Below, one piece after another: positions 35,225 through 43,072 of a DNA stretch of 57,062 nt. Position numbers and translations under genes: made by a program. Positions within the stretch are counted from its first letter, which is position 1; every line of letters begins with the position of its first letter. The notes under the pieces were generated by a model. That model was not told the DNA's origin. It worked only from the letters and a program-made list of their open reading frames with translations, and made no database searches. Source of the stretch: Clostridiales bacterium (GTDB taxonomy: Bacteria > Bacillota > Clostridia > Oscillospirales > Oscillospiraceae). The DNA lies in the NCBI GenBank assembly GCA_004557075.1, contig SFEX01000011.1:1-57062 (forward strand), written 5' to 3'.

Positions 35225-35557
35225 TCAGAAAACGAGCTGCACCAGCAGCATGTAAACGAGCGTTCCACCGCCGACCGAGAGCAGAAGATTCTCCTTCCAC
35301 TGATAGGTTAAAATCACGATCACCGACGCGATAAGCTCCGGTATGCCGTGGTTTCCGGTGAGTATGGGAGTATTTTTAAAGCAGTATACAACGATTAGCC
35401 CCATAAGCGCGGGCGGGAGCACCCGGCCGAGATACAGCACGAATTTCGGCGTCTCCTTCTTGCTGGAGAAGGCTATAAACGGCAGCCAGCGGGATATCTG
35501 CGTTCCCAGCACGATGGCCGCTATTGTAATAAGGGTCTGAGTAACTGTCAGTGTCAC
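35225..35557 (-). CDS. azlD: AzlD-type branched-chain amino acid transport subunit
   Basis: 110 residues, about four hydrophobic helices, matching the small AzlD partner. Together with AzlC it exports branched-chain amino acids or their analogues. ATGA overlap with azlC. Confidence 0.88.
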   Translation of the reverse strand: MTLTVTQTLITIAAIVLGTQISRWLPFIAFSSKKETPKFVLYLGRVLPPALMGLIVVYCFKNTPILTGNHGIPELIASVIVILTYQWKENLLLSVGGGTLVYMLLVQLVF

Positions 35558-36249
35558 AGCTTATTCCTCCCCAGCCAGAAAATAATGAGCATTCCCGCAA
35601 GCGCGGGGATGAGAAACACCGTCGAGCCGAAAGCAATACGCGAGAGGAGCGTTACGGCGATGCCGATGACGCAGGCAGGGCGGTTGCCTTTTTCCTTCCA
35701 CTGCTGCAAAAACAGCACTATAAACAGCGCGTTGAGGGCGAAATCCAGTCCCGTCGTATCAAAGGTTATTATGCTTCCCAGCAGGCTGCCAAGCCCCGAC
35801 AGCCCCACCCAGTAGATATAGGTCAGAAGCGTCATGCCGAAGTAATAATACTTAGGCTCCAGACCCTCCGGCGGATTTGCCGACACCGCAAGCGAAAACG
35901 GCTCGTCTGCAAGCGCATAGACAAGAAAGGGCTTGAAGGGCTTTGTGTCCTTATACTTTTCCAGCAGCGCAAGCCCGTAAAAGGTGTGGCGGAAGTTGAC
36001 AAAGTAGCTCATGATGAGCATCTGCACGGGGTCAAAGCCCGTCGCCATCATGGGAATTGCCGCGATCTGCATTCCGCCGCAGAAGCACAGCGCCGAAAAC
36101 AGCATCGCCCACAGCGGGCCGTAGCCGATGTCGTTCATGAGTATCCCGTATGTAATGCCGACGAATATCCAGCCGAACAGGATGGGGATGGTTATGGGAA
36201 AGGCGGCCTTTATGCCAAGCCATATTTTTTTAAAGCTCAGATTCTTCAT
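35554..36249 (-). CDS. azlC: AzlC-type branched-chain amino acid permease
   Basis: 231 residues with multiple membrane helices; GITYGILMNDIGYGPLWAML and FFVNFRHTFYGLAL-like segments are typical of AzlC (here YFVNFRHTFYGLALL). No ribosome binding site is visible: the ATG at 36249 lies only 12 bases after the secG terminator stem. There is no better in-frame start downstream for about 37 codons. Confidence 0.9.
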   Translation of the reverse strand: MKNLSFKKIWLGIKAAFPITIPILFGWIFVGITYGILMNDIGYGPLWAMLFSALCFCGGMQIAAIPMMATGFDPVQMLIMSYFVNFRHTFYGLALLEKYKDTKPFKPFLVYALADEPFSLAVSANPPEGLEPKYYYFGMTLLTYIYWVGLSGLGSLLGSIITFDTTGLDFALNALFIVLFLQQWKEKGNRPACVIGIAVTLLSRIAFGSTVFLIPALAGMLIIFWLGRNKL

Positions 36250-36260
36250 AGCATAGAAAA

Positions 36261-36282
36261 GGCGCAGCCTGTAAGCTGCGCC
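36261..36282 (-). terminator. Terminator of secG, just ahead of azlC
   Basis: GGCGCAGC / GCTGCGCC, loop of 6, followed on the - strand by TTTTC. Confidence 0.8.
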
Positions 36283-36304
36283 GAACTTTCATGAGATTTT
36301 CCGT

Positions 36305-36541
36305 TCAGATAAGGTTCAGGATGAGGGTCAGCAGAACGAAAGCAAGTGCAAACCACTTGGTGGCCTTTGCGAGCTTTGCATCCAGAGACTTTGCCTTGCC
36401 CTTGCTGAGGAAAGTCTCCGCGCCGCCGGCGATAGCGCCCGACAGTCCTGCGCTCTTGCCGCTCTGCATAAGAACGACGACCGTGACTGCCAGTCCGGAC
36501 AGGAGCTGGAGTATCGTTAAAATAAGCTTTACAGTAGTCAT
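36305..36541 (-). CDS. secG: Preprotein translocase subunit SecG
   Basis: 78 residues with two membrane helices at the ends and the conserved VVVLMQSGKSAGLSGAIAGG loop with GAETFL. Stimulates SecYEG-dependent export. AAAGGA precedes the start. Monocistronic with its own terminator. Confidence 0.93.
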   Translation of the reverse strand: MTTVKLILTILQLLSGLAVTVVVLMQSGKSAGLSGAIAGGAETFLSKGKAKSLDAKLAKATKWFALAFVLLTLILNLI

Positions 36542-36656
36542 TTATATTCAATCCTTTCGATATTTACAAATTAGCTATATTACTATAACATAAGACCTCA
36601 TCTAATACAAGAAAAAGTTTCTGACTTTTGGCTATTTTTTTAAAATAAACGCTTTT

Positions 36657-37964
36657 TCACCACACCTGCCAGCGCAGTAAAAATGCCGCAAAATACGCGA
36701 TACCGCATACAAGGCTCAGCGCCGCCGTCGCGTAAAACGCAGGTCTTTTCTCCGTCAGCAGCGCCAGCGCTGCCGGCAGAGACGGAATCGCCGCAAGATA
36801 GCGCGGCGCGCTCAGAAGCCACGTCGCGCCGACAGCCACGACGAAATACGCGATAAACCACGCCGTATACGACGCCCGCAGCTTTTTGACAGCGGCTATC
36901 ATGACAGCAAGGCTTATAAGCTGCGCCAGAATATTGGGAAGCCACAGCCCCCAAAAATTGTTCGAGCCGATAGCCGCGAGCGCGTTTTCGGTCTGATACG
37001 CGGCGGTGTTAAAAAACCAGCCGAGGCGCTGATTCCAGTGTACGCTCTGGTACTCCATGAACTTGAAAAAGTCCCCCGCCACGAGGTAATTTATAAAGCA
37101 ATACGCGGCAAAGCCCGCGGGTATGAGCAGGGCGGCGGCGTATTCCCTCGGCTTCGCCCTGCGGCCTATAAGCTCAAAGAGCACCGGTACAAGCAGTATT
37201 ATACCGAGAGAGCGCGTAAATGCGGCGGAGGCGCCGAAAAGGCAGCCGATGCAGGTCTTTCCCCTACGCACAAGGTATATGCAGGCAAGACAGCAGAGCA
37301 GAAACAGGCTCTCGCTCATGGGACTTACGAAGAAAAACGCCGCAGGGCACAGGGCAAAAAGCGCAGCGCCGCGCAAAGCGCTCCCGTGCGCCATGTCAAG
37401 CCGCAAAAGCTTGTACAGCATGGCTGCCGAGCCCGCAAAGCACAGGGCGGAGACGATGAGCCCCGCGTACAAATAATTGCCCACAACGAGGTTCACAGCG
37501 CGCACTATCACGGGATAGCCCGGCAGGAACACAAGCTGCACCAGCCTGTCCCACTCGCCCTCGGAAAGATACCAGTCGCGGGCAATGTCGAGATAGTGCC
37601 GGCTGTCGGTGCAGCGCCAAAATTCAAGGTACTGCGCCATGCTCTCCGATACGCCGAACGATGCGCGCAGGACGCACCCCAGCAGCAGGATGAATATATT
37701 CCACAGCAGCACCGCCGCGAAAATTTTGGAGCAGATGTACCGCTCATCGCTCGCGGGGAGGCTCAAGGTTTCCCTTGCGCGCCACGCATCGCACCACACC
37801 GGCACAAAGCGCAGGCACAGCGCGAGCATGAGCAGCGCGCTTACCGCCGCCGAGGTCAGTCCCACAGCGCCGTAGCTGTTGGAGGCGCACCAGACGGCAA
37901 ATACCGCCGCCAGCGCCGCCGTGCCTGTTGCGGATATTAAATTTTCGGGGTAGTTTTTCCTCAT
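36657..37964 (-). CDS. Membrane mannosyltransferase, PIG-V/Gpi18-like
   Basis: 435 residues, about ten to eleven hydrophobic helices. The first large external loop carries RCTDSRHYLDIARDWY and FLPGYPVIVR, the acceptor-loop pattern of GPI mannosyltransferase II (PIG-V) relatives that occur in many bacteria and use a polyprenyl-phosphate sugar. The bacterial acceptor is unknown; a cell-wall glycopolymer is a reasonable guess. Starts 14 bases after the yeiH stop. Confidence 0.75.
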   Translation of the reverse strand: MRKNYPENLISATGTAALAAVFAVWCASNSYGAVGLTSAAVSALLMLALCLRFVPVWCDAWRARETLSLPASDERYICSKIFAAVLLWNIFILLLGCVLRASFGVSESMAQYLEFWRCTDSRHYLDIARDWYLSEGEWDRLVQLVFLPGYPVIVRAVNLVVGNYLYAGLIVSALCFAGSAAMLYKLLRLDMAHGSALRGAALFALCPAAFFFVSPMSESLFLLCCLACIYLVRRGKTCIGCLFGASAAFTRSLGIILLVPVLFELIGRRAKPREYAAALLIPAGFAAYCFINYLVAGDFFKFMEYQSVHWNQRLGWFFNTAAYQTENALAAIGSNNFWGLWLPNILAQLISLAVMIAAVKKLRASYTAWFIAYFVVAVGATWLLSAPRYLAAIPSLPAALALLTEKRPAFYATAALSLVCGIAYFAAFLLRWQVW

Positions 37965-37978
37965 TTACCTTTATGACA

Positions 37979-39010
37979 TCACCAGATGCCCATTATGTGC
38001 TGAACTATAAGGCTCACGCCGGTTATGCCGACCCAGCAGCACGCGCCGAGCGCGATGGGCTTTCCGCCCGTCTTGATGAGCTTTACAATATCGGTGTTTA
38101 TGCCGATAGCGCTCATCGCAAGCACGATGAAGAATTTGCTCAGTTCCTTTACGGGGGCGAACACGGAGGCGTCCACGCCGAGGCTCACGGCCACGGTGGT
38201 TATGATGGACGCGCCGATGAAGTAGAGTATGAAAAACGGGAATATCTGCTTGAAGCTGACCTTTTTCCCGTCCTCGCCGCTGGCTTTTTTCGTGCGCATA
38301 AACGCTAAAACGAGCGTGATGGGGATTATCGCGAGGGTTCGCGTGAGCTTGACCGTGACGGCCTTATCCAGGGTCGCGGAGCCGAGTCCCCACATTGCGT
38401 CCCATGTGCTCGCCGCCGCGGTGACGGACGAGGTATCGTTCACAGCGGTGCCCGCGAATATGCCGAAGGCCTCGCCGGAGGTGGTGTCAAAGCCGATGAG
38501 CGTGCCGAAGGCAGGGAAAATGAGCGCCGCAAGCACGTTAAAGAAGAATATGACGGATATCGACTGCGCTACCTCCTCGTCGGATGCGTCTATGACGGGC
38601 GCCGTCGCCGCTATGGCGGAGCCTCCGCATATCGACGAGCCGACGCCGATGAGCGTCGATATCTTCGACGGGATGTGCATGACCTTCTGGAGCACATAGG
38701 CGATTATAAGCGACGTCGCTATCGTGCAGATGATTATCGGCAGCGACTGAACGCCCGTCTGGAATATGACGTTCAGGTTCAGGCCGAAGCCTAACAGTAT
38801 GACCGCCCACTGGAGTATCTTCTTGGAGGTGAATTTAACGCCCGCCTCCACCTTTGATTTATCCTTTATAAACAGCGTCACTATCATGCCGAGGATGATC
38901 GCCGTCACCGCGCCGCCGATTATCGGAAACCGCTTTCCGAAAAACCACGACGGCACCGCTATTGCAAGGCACAGCAGCAGACCCGCCCAGTTCTTTTTTA
39001 TCCAGTTCAT
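37979..39010 (-). CDS. YeiH-family putative sulfate exporter (UPF0324)
   Basis: 343 residues, about ten helices. Diagnostic segments: ILLGFGLNLNVIFQTG, GVGSSICGGSAIAATAPVI and FGIFAGTAVNDTSSVTAAA, typical of YeiH. Transport direction and substrate in this organism are unproven. GGTGAG ribosome binding site. Confidence 0.9.
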   Translation of the reverse strand: MNWIKKNWAGLLLCLAIAVPSWFFGKRFPIIGGAVTAIILGMIVTLFIKDKSKVEAGVKFTSKKILQWAVILLGFGLNLNVIFQTGVQSLPIIICTIATSLIIAYVLQKVMHIPSKISTLIGVGSSICGGSAIAATAPVIDASDEEVAQSISVIFFFNVLAALIFPAFGTLIGFDTTSGEAFGIFAGTAVNDTSSVTAAASTWDAMWGLGSATLDKAVTVKLTRTLAIIPITLVLAFMRTKKASGEDGKKVSFKQIFPFFILYFIGASIITTVAVSLGVDASVFAPVKELSKFFIVLAMSAIGINTDIVKLIKTGGKPIALGACCWVGITGVSLIVQHIMGIW

Positions 39011-39095
39011 ATTCGTCTCACCTTTTCTCTTTATCTAATCTGCCCGATGCGGAAACAACTTGGGTATAATATCATATTTTCCTCCGCTGTTCAAC

Positions 39096-39126
39096 AAAAA
39101 AAGCGACCCATCAGGTCGCTTTTTTG
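39096..39126. terminator. Bidirectional terminator downstream of adaA
   Basis: AAAAAAGCGACC / GGTCGCTTTTTT with loop CATCA; ends the repair operon on the - strand. Confidence 0.88.
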
Positions 39127-39143
39127 CTTGGAACAGACGTTTT

Positions 39144-39695
39144 TCAATCGTGCCTATGGGTTTTCCGGTATTGAACCGGGCTGGAGCCCACCTGCTCCTT
39201 AAAGAAGCGGTTGAACGTCCCCAGGCTTCCAAACCCGACAGAGGCCGCAATGTCTATCACGCGATCGTTTGTCCCTGCCAAAAGGCGCTTCGCCTCCTGC
39301 AATTTCAGCTTATCCATGTACGCTTTCGGGGTCATGCCATAGGCAGCTTTGAAAACCTCGACCGCGCGATGCTGGGAAAGACCAAGCTCACGCAAGCCGT
39401 CGTTCCATGCCGACTGCTGCTCATACAAGCCGTCAAGGTGCCGCTTCACAAGCCCGGCAATTTCCTCCATAGGGCGGTAGGACAAAAGATCGCTCCTGCA
39501 TCTCTTGCATGGCCGGAACCCGGCCGCTCTCGCTTCAGCGGCGTTTTTGAAAAAGCGTACATTTTCCCTAAGCGGTTTTTTGGATTTGCAGGAGGGGCGG
39601 CAGAAAATGCCTGTGGATTTGACCGCATAGAAAAATAAGCCGTCGTAATTTCCGTCGTTGCTTATCACGGCTTCATACATTTCATCTTCCGTCAT
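39144..39695 (-). CDS. adaA: AdaA-type methylphosphotriester repair protein and transcriptional activator
   Basis: 183 residues. Ada zinc domain with Cys32 (methyl acceptor by homology), Cys36, Cys63 and Cys66 (FCRPSC ... PCKRC), followed by a two-HTH AraC domain (SVGFGSLGTFNRFFKEQVGSSP). It accepts a methyl group from DNA phosphotriesters and then activates repair genes. No alkyltransferase domain, as in Bacillus AdaA. Downstream of ogt. Confidence 0.92.
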   Translation of the reverse strand: MTEDEMYEAVISNDGNYDGLFFYAVKSTGIFCRPSCKSKKPLRENVRFFKNAAEARAAGFRPCKRCRSDLLSYRPMEEIAGLVKRHLDGLYEQQSAWNDGLRELGLSQHRAVEVFKAAYGMTPKAYMDKLKLQEAKRLLAGTNDRVIDIAASVGFGSLGTFNRFFKEQVGSSPVQYRKTHRHD

Positions 39696-39768
39696 TGTGT
39701 ACCCCCTCCCTCATGTTTTGCATTATAACATAAAGTCAAATCAGATTGGTCTTTGTAGACTTCCGCTT

Positions 39769-40302
39769 TTACAACGCCGTACCTTTCTTTGGGATAAACA
39801 GCGCCGCCGTGTCGGCCTTTTCCAGTTTCAGCAGCGCCAGCTTTCTCTGTATTCCGCCGCCGTAGCCTGTCAGGCTGCCGCCCGTGCCGACAACTCTGTG
39901 GCATGGTATCATGAGTGAGATCGGATTCCAGCCGACCGCTCCGCCGACCGCCTGTGCCGACATATTTTGAAGTCCGCGCTTTCGGGCGATCTCCTTTGCG
40001 ATCTCGCCGTATGTTGTAACCTGCCCATAGGGGATACGCATGAGTATTTCCATAACCTCGTGGCGGAAGGTCGAGCAGTCAAGCGCCAGCGCGGGCGTAA
40101 AATCAGGCTCACACCCCGCGAAATAGCAGTCCAGCCACTCCGCCGCCTCGGCGAATACGGGAACATACAGTTCCTGACATTCGGGAGTCAATATGCTGCG
40201 GTCATGCTTCTGTCCGTCAAACCAAAGCCCAATCACTGCATTTCCGTCTGACGCGAGCGTTATCGTGCCCAGAGGGGATGCGTAATGTGTTGTGTACTGC
40301 AT
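39769..40302 (-). CDS. ogt: Methylated-DNA-protein-cysteine methyltransferase (Ogt/AdaB)
   Basis: 177 residues. Active-site IPCHRVVGTGG with Cys134, preceded by QAVGGAVGWNP. Removes alkyl groups from O6-alkylguanine by suicide transfer. AGGAGAAAC precedes the ATG and overlaps the stop region of a 39-codon ORF upstream. Forms a pair with adaA. Confidence 0.95.
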   Translation of the reverse strand: MQYTTHYASPLGTITLASDGNAVIGLWFDGQKHDRSILTPECQELYVPVFAEAAEWLDCYFAGCEPDFTPALALDCSTFRHEVMEILMRIPYGQVTTYGEIAKEIARKRGLQNMSAQAVGGAVGWNPISLMIPCHRVVGTGGSLTGYGGGIQRKLALLKLEKADTAALFIPKKGTAL

Positions 40303-40315
40303 GATCGTTTCTCCT

Positions 40316-40435
40316 TTATGTCTTTTTCTTTGCGGCCGCCCATAAATATAAGTCGGCTACGCTGGAATACGGGCTAAAACGGCGGCGGTATTCTTCAAAG
40401 AGCTTACGGTCGGTCTTTCTGTGATGATATACCAT
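40316..40435 (-). CDS. Possible small basic peptide gene (39 aa) leading the ogt-adaA operon
   Basis: ATG at 40435, TAA at 40316-40318, with GAGG 6 bases upstream. The predicted peptide begins MVYHHRKTDRKLFEEYRRRF and is rich in Lys and Arg with a helical middle. The ogt ribosome binding site begins directly after its stop, so the two would be coupled. I do not recognise it; it may be a gene fragment or a leader ORF. Confidence 0.45.
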   Translation of the reverse strand: MVYHHRKTDRKLFEEYRRRFSPYSSVADLYLWAAAKKKT

Positions 40436-40507
40436 CCGCAGACCTCACATAGAGAATAGCATATCATATCTTGGCTTTCTTCTCAAAAATGGATATTCAA
40501 TTTTTTA

Positions 40508-40604
40508 AACCGTTGCAGCACTCTAAATAATCGCTTTTGCGTCAGCCCGACCGGTGATAATGGTATTTGTCGCTTTTGCACTCACGCTCTAAATTAAAAG
40601 AAGC
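40508..40604 (+). repeat. Dispersed intergenic repeat copy
   Basis: CCGTTGCAGCACTCTAAATA, then TCGCTTTTGCGTCAGCCCGA, ACCGGTGATAATGG and TCGCTTTTGCACTCACGCTC. Same block order as the copy at 17.17 kb. Confidence 0.7.
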
Positions 40605-40630
40605 ATAAGGGAGCTTTACTCACCTTATGC
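40603..40630 (-). terminator. Terminator overlapping the end of the GNAT gene
   Basis: GCATAAGG / CCTTATGC, followed on the - strand by TTCTTTTAATTT. The stop codon lies inside the hairpin. Confidence 0.7.
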
Positions 40631-41162
40631 TTAACCACTGCTCTTTGGTGAGATATGAAAAATGCTCTGTTTTTGTATCGCCCATCAGCTCGCGCGGCTT
40701 GTCCTTCTCCGTATGATGATAGACAAAGCCGCATTTTTCCTGACAGCGTTTGGATTTTTCGTTTCCCTCGTCGTAGCCGCACCACATGGCTCTGCAATTT
40801 AAGTCCTCAAAAGCGTGCCGCTGCAATTCCCGAACGGCCTCGGGGATGTAGCCCTTCCCCCAAAAGGGAACGCCTATCCAATAGCCCACCTCAACTTCGC
40901 CGGGTCTTACCTCGGTGTGCGACTGCGCCGGCGGTATAAGGCCGACGCTTCCTATCGCGCGGTTATCCTCCCTGAGACACACGGCGTAGGTCTCCTCGGC
41001 CGACAAAACGTTTTTAATTATCTCCCGGCTGTCCTCCACGCTTTTGTGCACCGGCCAGCCCGCCATCGGTCCCACTGCGGGGTCCTTGGCGTATTCATAT
41101 AAGCTCTCCGCGTCCGTTTCCTCCCACGGACGAAGTATCAGCCTTTCGGTTATAAATTCCAT
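40620..41162 (-). CDS. GNAT acetyltransferase, RimJ/RimL type
   Basis: 180 residues. TERLILRPWEETDAESLYEY start and GYWIGVPFWGKGYIPEAVRELQ acetyl-CoA loop are typical of RimJ/RimL-like enzymes that acetylate N-terminal residues or small molecules. Substrate unknown. AAGGGAA lies ahead of the start. Confidence 0.85.
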   Translation of the reverse strand: MEFITERLILRPWEETDAESLYEYAKDPAVGPMAGWPVHKSVEDSREIIKNVLSAEETYAVCLREDNRAIGSVGLIPPAQSHTEVRPGEVEVGYWIGVPFWGKGYIPEAVRELQRHAFEDLNCRAMWCGYDEGNEKSKRCQEKCGFVYHHTEKDKPRELMGDTKTEHFSYLTKEQWLSIR

Positions 41163-41192
41163 TATTCAAATTCCCTTCTGATACCTGGTATT

Positions 41193-42086
41193 TCAGTTTG
41201 ATTTTTTAAGGGCGTTTATCAGAACATATGCGGCGATGAGAACGGCGACGGCTCCGGCGAGAACGGCATACATCGTGCCAAGCTCTACACTGCTTCCGAA
41301 AAAGTACAGATTGCAGTCGACCGCGTCCCGCAGCGCGTTTATCGCCTCGGACGGATATCCCACGCTCTCCATCTGTGCGAACACACCGCGCATCGCGTGA
41401 TTGCGCACAAGCGAGGTGCCGTAGGTTCCGGGGAGAAAAGAAAGCGCTTTTTGCAGCCCCTCGGAAAACTGCGACATCGGCATATACGCGCCGCAGATAA
41501 AGCCGTAGCCCGCGCTTATGATAGTTCCGACCGCCGAGATCTGTCCCTGCGTTGACAGGAATACATTGATGATGCTCGATAGCGCCGTGCCGAACATCAC
41601 AAGCAGAAACACATCCAGCAGCAAAAGCAGAATATCGCTCACGCTCATGTACCAGCCCACGGCGGCAACATACGCAAGGCACATGCCCGTTGCCGCCACG
41701 CAGATGATGAGTGAGGATATGAGCGTTGCAAAGTAGTAGCCAAGCGCAAGGGTCGAACGGCTCACCGGAGATATCGTCAAATCCTTGATGCTGCCGTTTA
41801 CCTTGTCCTGCACCATGATCATGTTCGAGCAAAAGGAAACCGTCACGCAGGATACGGCAAGGATGGAGGAAATGAGCTGACCGCCTACGCAGCCGTCGAT
41901 CAGCTCCCGCGCCGCCTCAAGACCAGAGGGTATAGCCTGCATAAAGCTGTCCCTGTACACATTGCCCAGAAAGGTGACATACAGGACAAGCAGTATGGCC
42001 GGGGTTATCAGAGAAGTGAAGAACATTCCCCTATCCTTAAAAAACAGCCTGATATTGCGTTTTACAAGTGCATTCAAAGCTTTCAT
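41193..42086 (-). CDS. ABC-2 type transporter permease
   Basis: 297 residues, six hydrophobic helices and a large loop after helix 1, the ABC2_membrane layout (drug/lipid/Na exporters). Starts ATG overlapping the ATPase gene stop (ATGA), so it is the membrane partner of the upstream ATPase. Confidence 0.88.
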   Translation of the reverse strand: MKALNALVKRNIRLFFKDRGMFFTSLITPAILLVLYVTFLGNVYRDSFMQAIPSGLEAARELIDGCVGGQLISSILAVSCVTVSFCSNMIMVQDKVNGSIKDLTISPVSRSTLALGYYFATLISSLIICVAATGMCLAYVAAVGWYMSVSDILLLLLDVFLLVMFGTALSSIINVFLSTQGQISAVGTIISAGYGFICGAYMPMSQFSEGLQKALSFLPGTYGTSLVRNHAMRGVFAQMESVGYPSEAINALRDAVDCNLYFFGSSVELGTMYAVLAGAVAVLIAAYVLINALKKSN

Positions 42087-42997
42087 CTGTCCGCACCTGC
42101 CTCTATCTTTTTTCCCGTGACCGCAAGGAACACGTCATCCATCTTCCCCTTCGTTATCTCATAGTCTCTGAACACCTCGGGGTGTCTGATGATAAGCTCC
42201 GTTGCAGCGGCGGTGTTCGGAACAAGCAGGCGATATGCATCGCGCAGCGGCTCATACGGTATGCCAAGCTTCTTTACCGTGTCCTCGGAAGCGCCGTAAA
42301 GAGTGATATAGTCGCCCGTATACTTGTTTTTCAGCTCCAGAGGCGTCCCCTCTGCGATCAGCCTGCCGCCGTCGATAATGACCACGAAGTCCGCGTCGGC
42401 GGCCTCCTCCATATAGTGCGTGGTAAGAAGCACCGTCATATTGTCCTTCCTGCGCAGGTCAGATATCACGCTCCATAGCGTTTTTCGCGTCTGCGGGTCA
42501 AGTCCGGTAGTCGGCTCATCGAGGATTAGTATATCGGGCTTATGAAGGAGCGCACGCGCGATATCTATCCTCCTGCGCTGGCCGCCGGAGAGCTTGCCCA
42601 CGGTACGCTTTAGCAGATCCTCAAAGCTGAGCATTTGCGCAAGCTCCGAGAGCCTCGCTTCAAACGCAGACCCGACGATACCGTAAAGTGCGGCGCGGCT
42701 TTCAAGATTTTCGCGCACATTGAGCGCCTTATCGAGCACCGAGCTTTGAAACACAACGCCGAGCTTTGATTTTACGGCGTCCACATTACCGTCAAGCTCC
42801 TGCGAGTCAATGACTATGCTGCCGCTGTCCCTGCCAAGTTGGCCGCACATAATATTTATGGTCGTGGATTTTCCCGCTCCGTTGACGCCGAGGAAGGCAA
42901 AAAGCTCTCCCCTCTTAACGCGAAAGCTCAGATCCTGCACGGCCCGAACTTCGCCGAAGCTCTTGTTAAGATGGTTTATTTCAATTACGTTTTCCAT
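42083..42997 (-). CDS. ABC transporter ATPase (DrrA/NatA-like)
   Basis: 304 residues. Walker A GVNGAGKST (about 36-44), signature KLSGGQRRRIDIARAL, Walker B ILILDEPTTGLDP, H-loop LLTTHYMEEA, and a C-terminal extension as in drug-export DrrA or sodium-export NatA. First gene of a two-gene exporter operon. Confidence 0.93.
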   Translation of the reverse strand: MENVIEINHLNKSFGEVRAVQDLSFRVKRGELFAFLGVNGAGKSTTINIMCGQLGRDSGSIVIDSQELDGNVDAVKSKLGVVFQSSVLDKALNVRENLESRAALYGIVGSAFEARLSELAQMLSFEDLLKRTVGKLSGGQRRRIDIARALLHKPDILILDEPTTGLDPQTRKTLWSVISDLRRKDNMTVLLTTHYMEEAADADFVVIIDGGRLIAEGTPLELKNKYTGDYITLYGASEDTVKKLGIPYEPLRDAYRLLVPNTAAATELIIRHPEVFRDYEITKGKMDDVFLAVTGKKIEAGADR

Positions 42998-43017
42998 TGC
43001 TCCGCCCCTTGATACTC

Positions 43018-43054
43018 AAAAACCTGTGTTCACAGACAATGAACACAGGTTTTT
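43018..43054. terminator. Terminator of the SLH gene
   Basis: AAAAACCTGTGTTCA / TGAACACAGGTTTTT, perfect 15-bp stem, loop of 7. Confidence 0.92.
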
Positions 43055-43072
43055 TAAAGTTATTTATTGTGT

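Noticed and set aside
37038..37940. A 300-codon open frame opposite the PIG-V-like gene
   Set aside because: Very basic, low-complexity shadow; the real gene has clear membrane helices.
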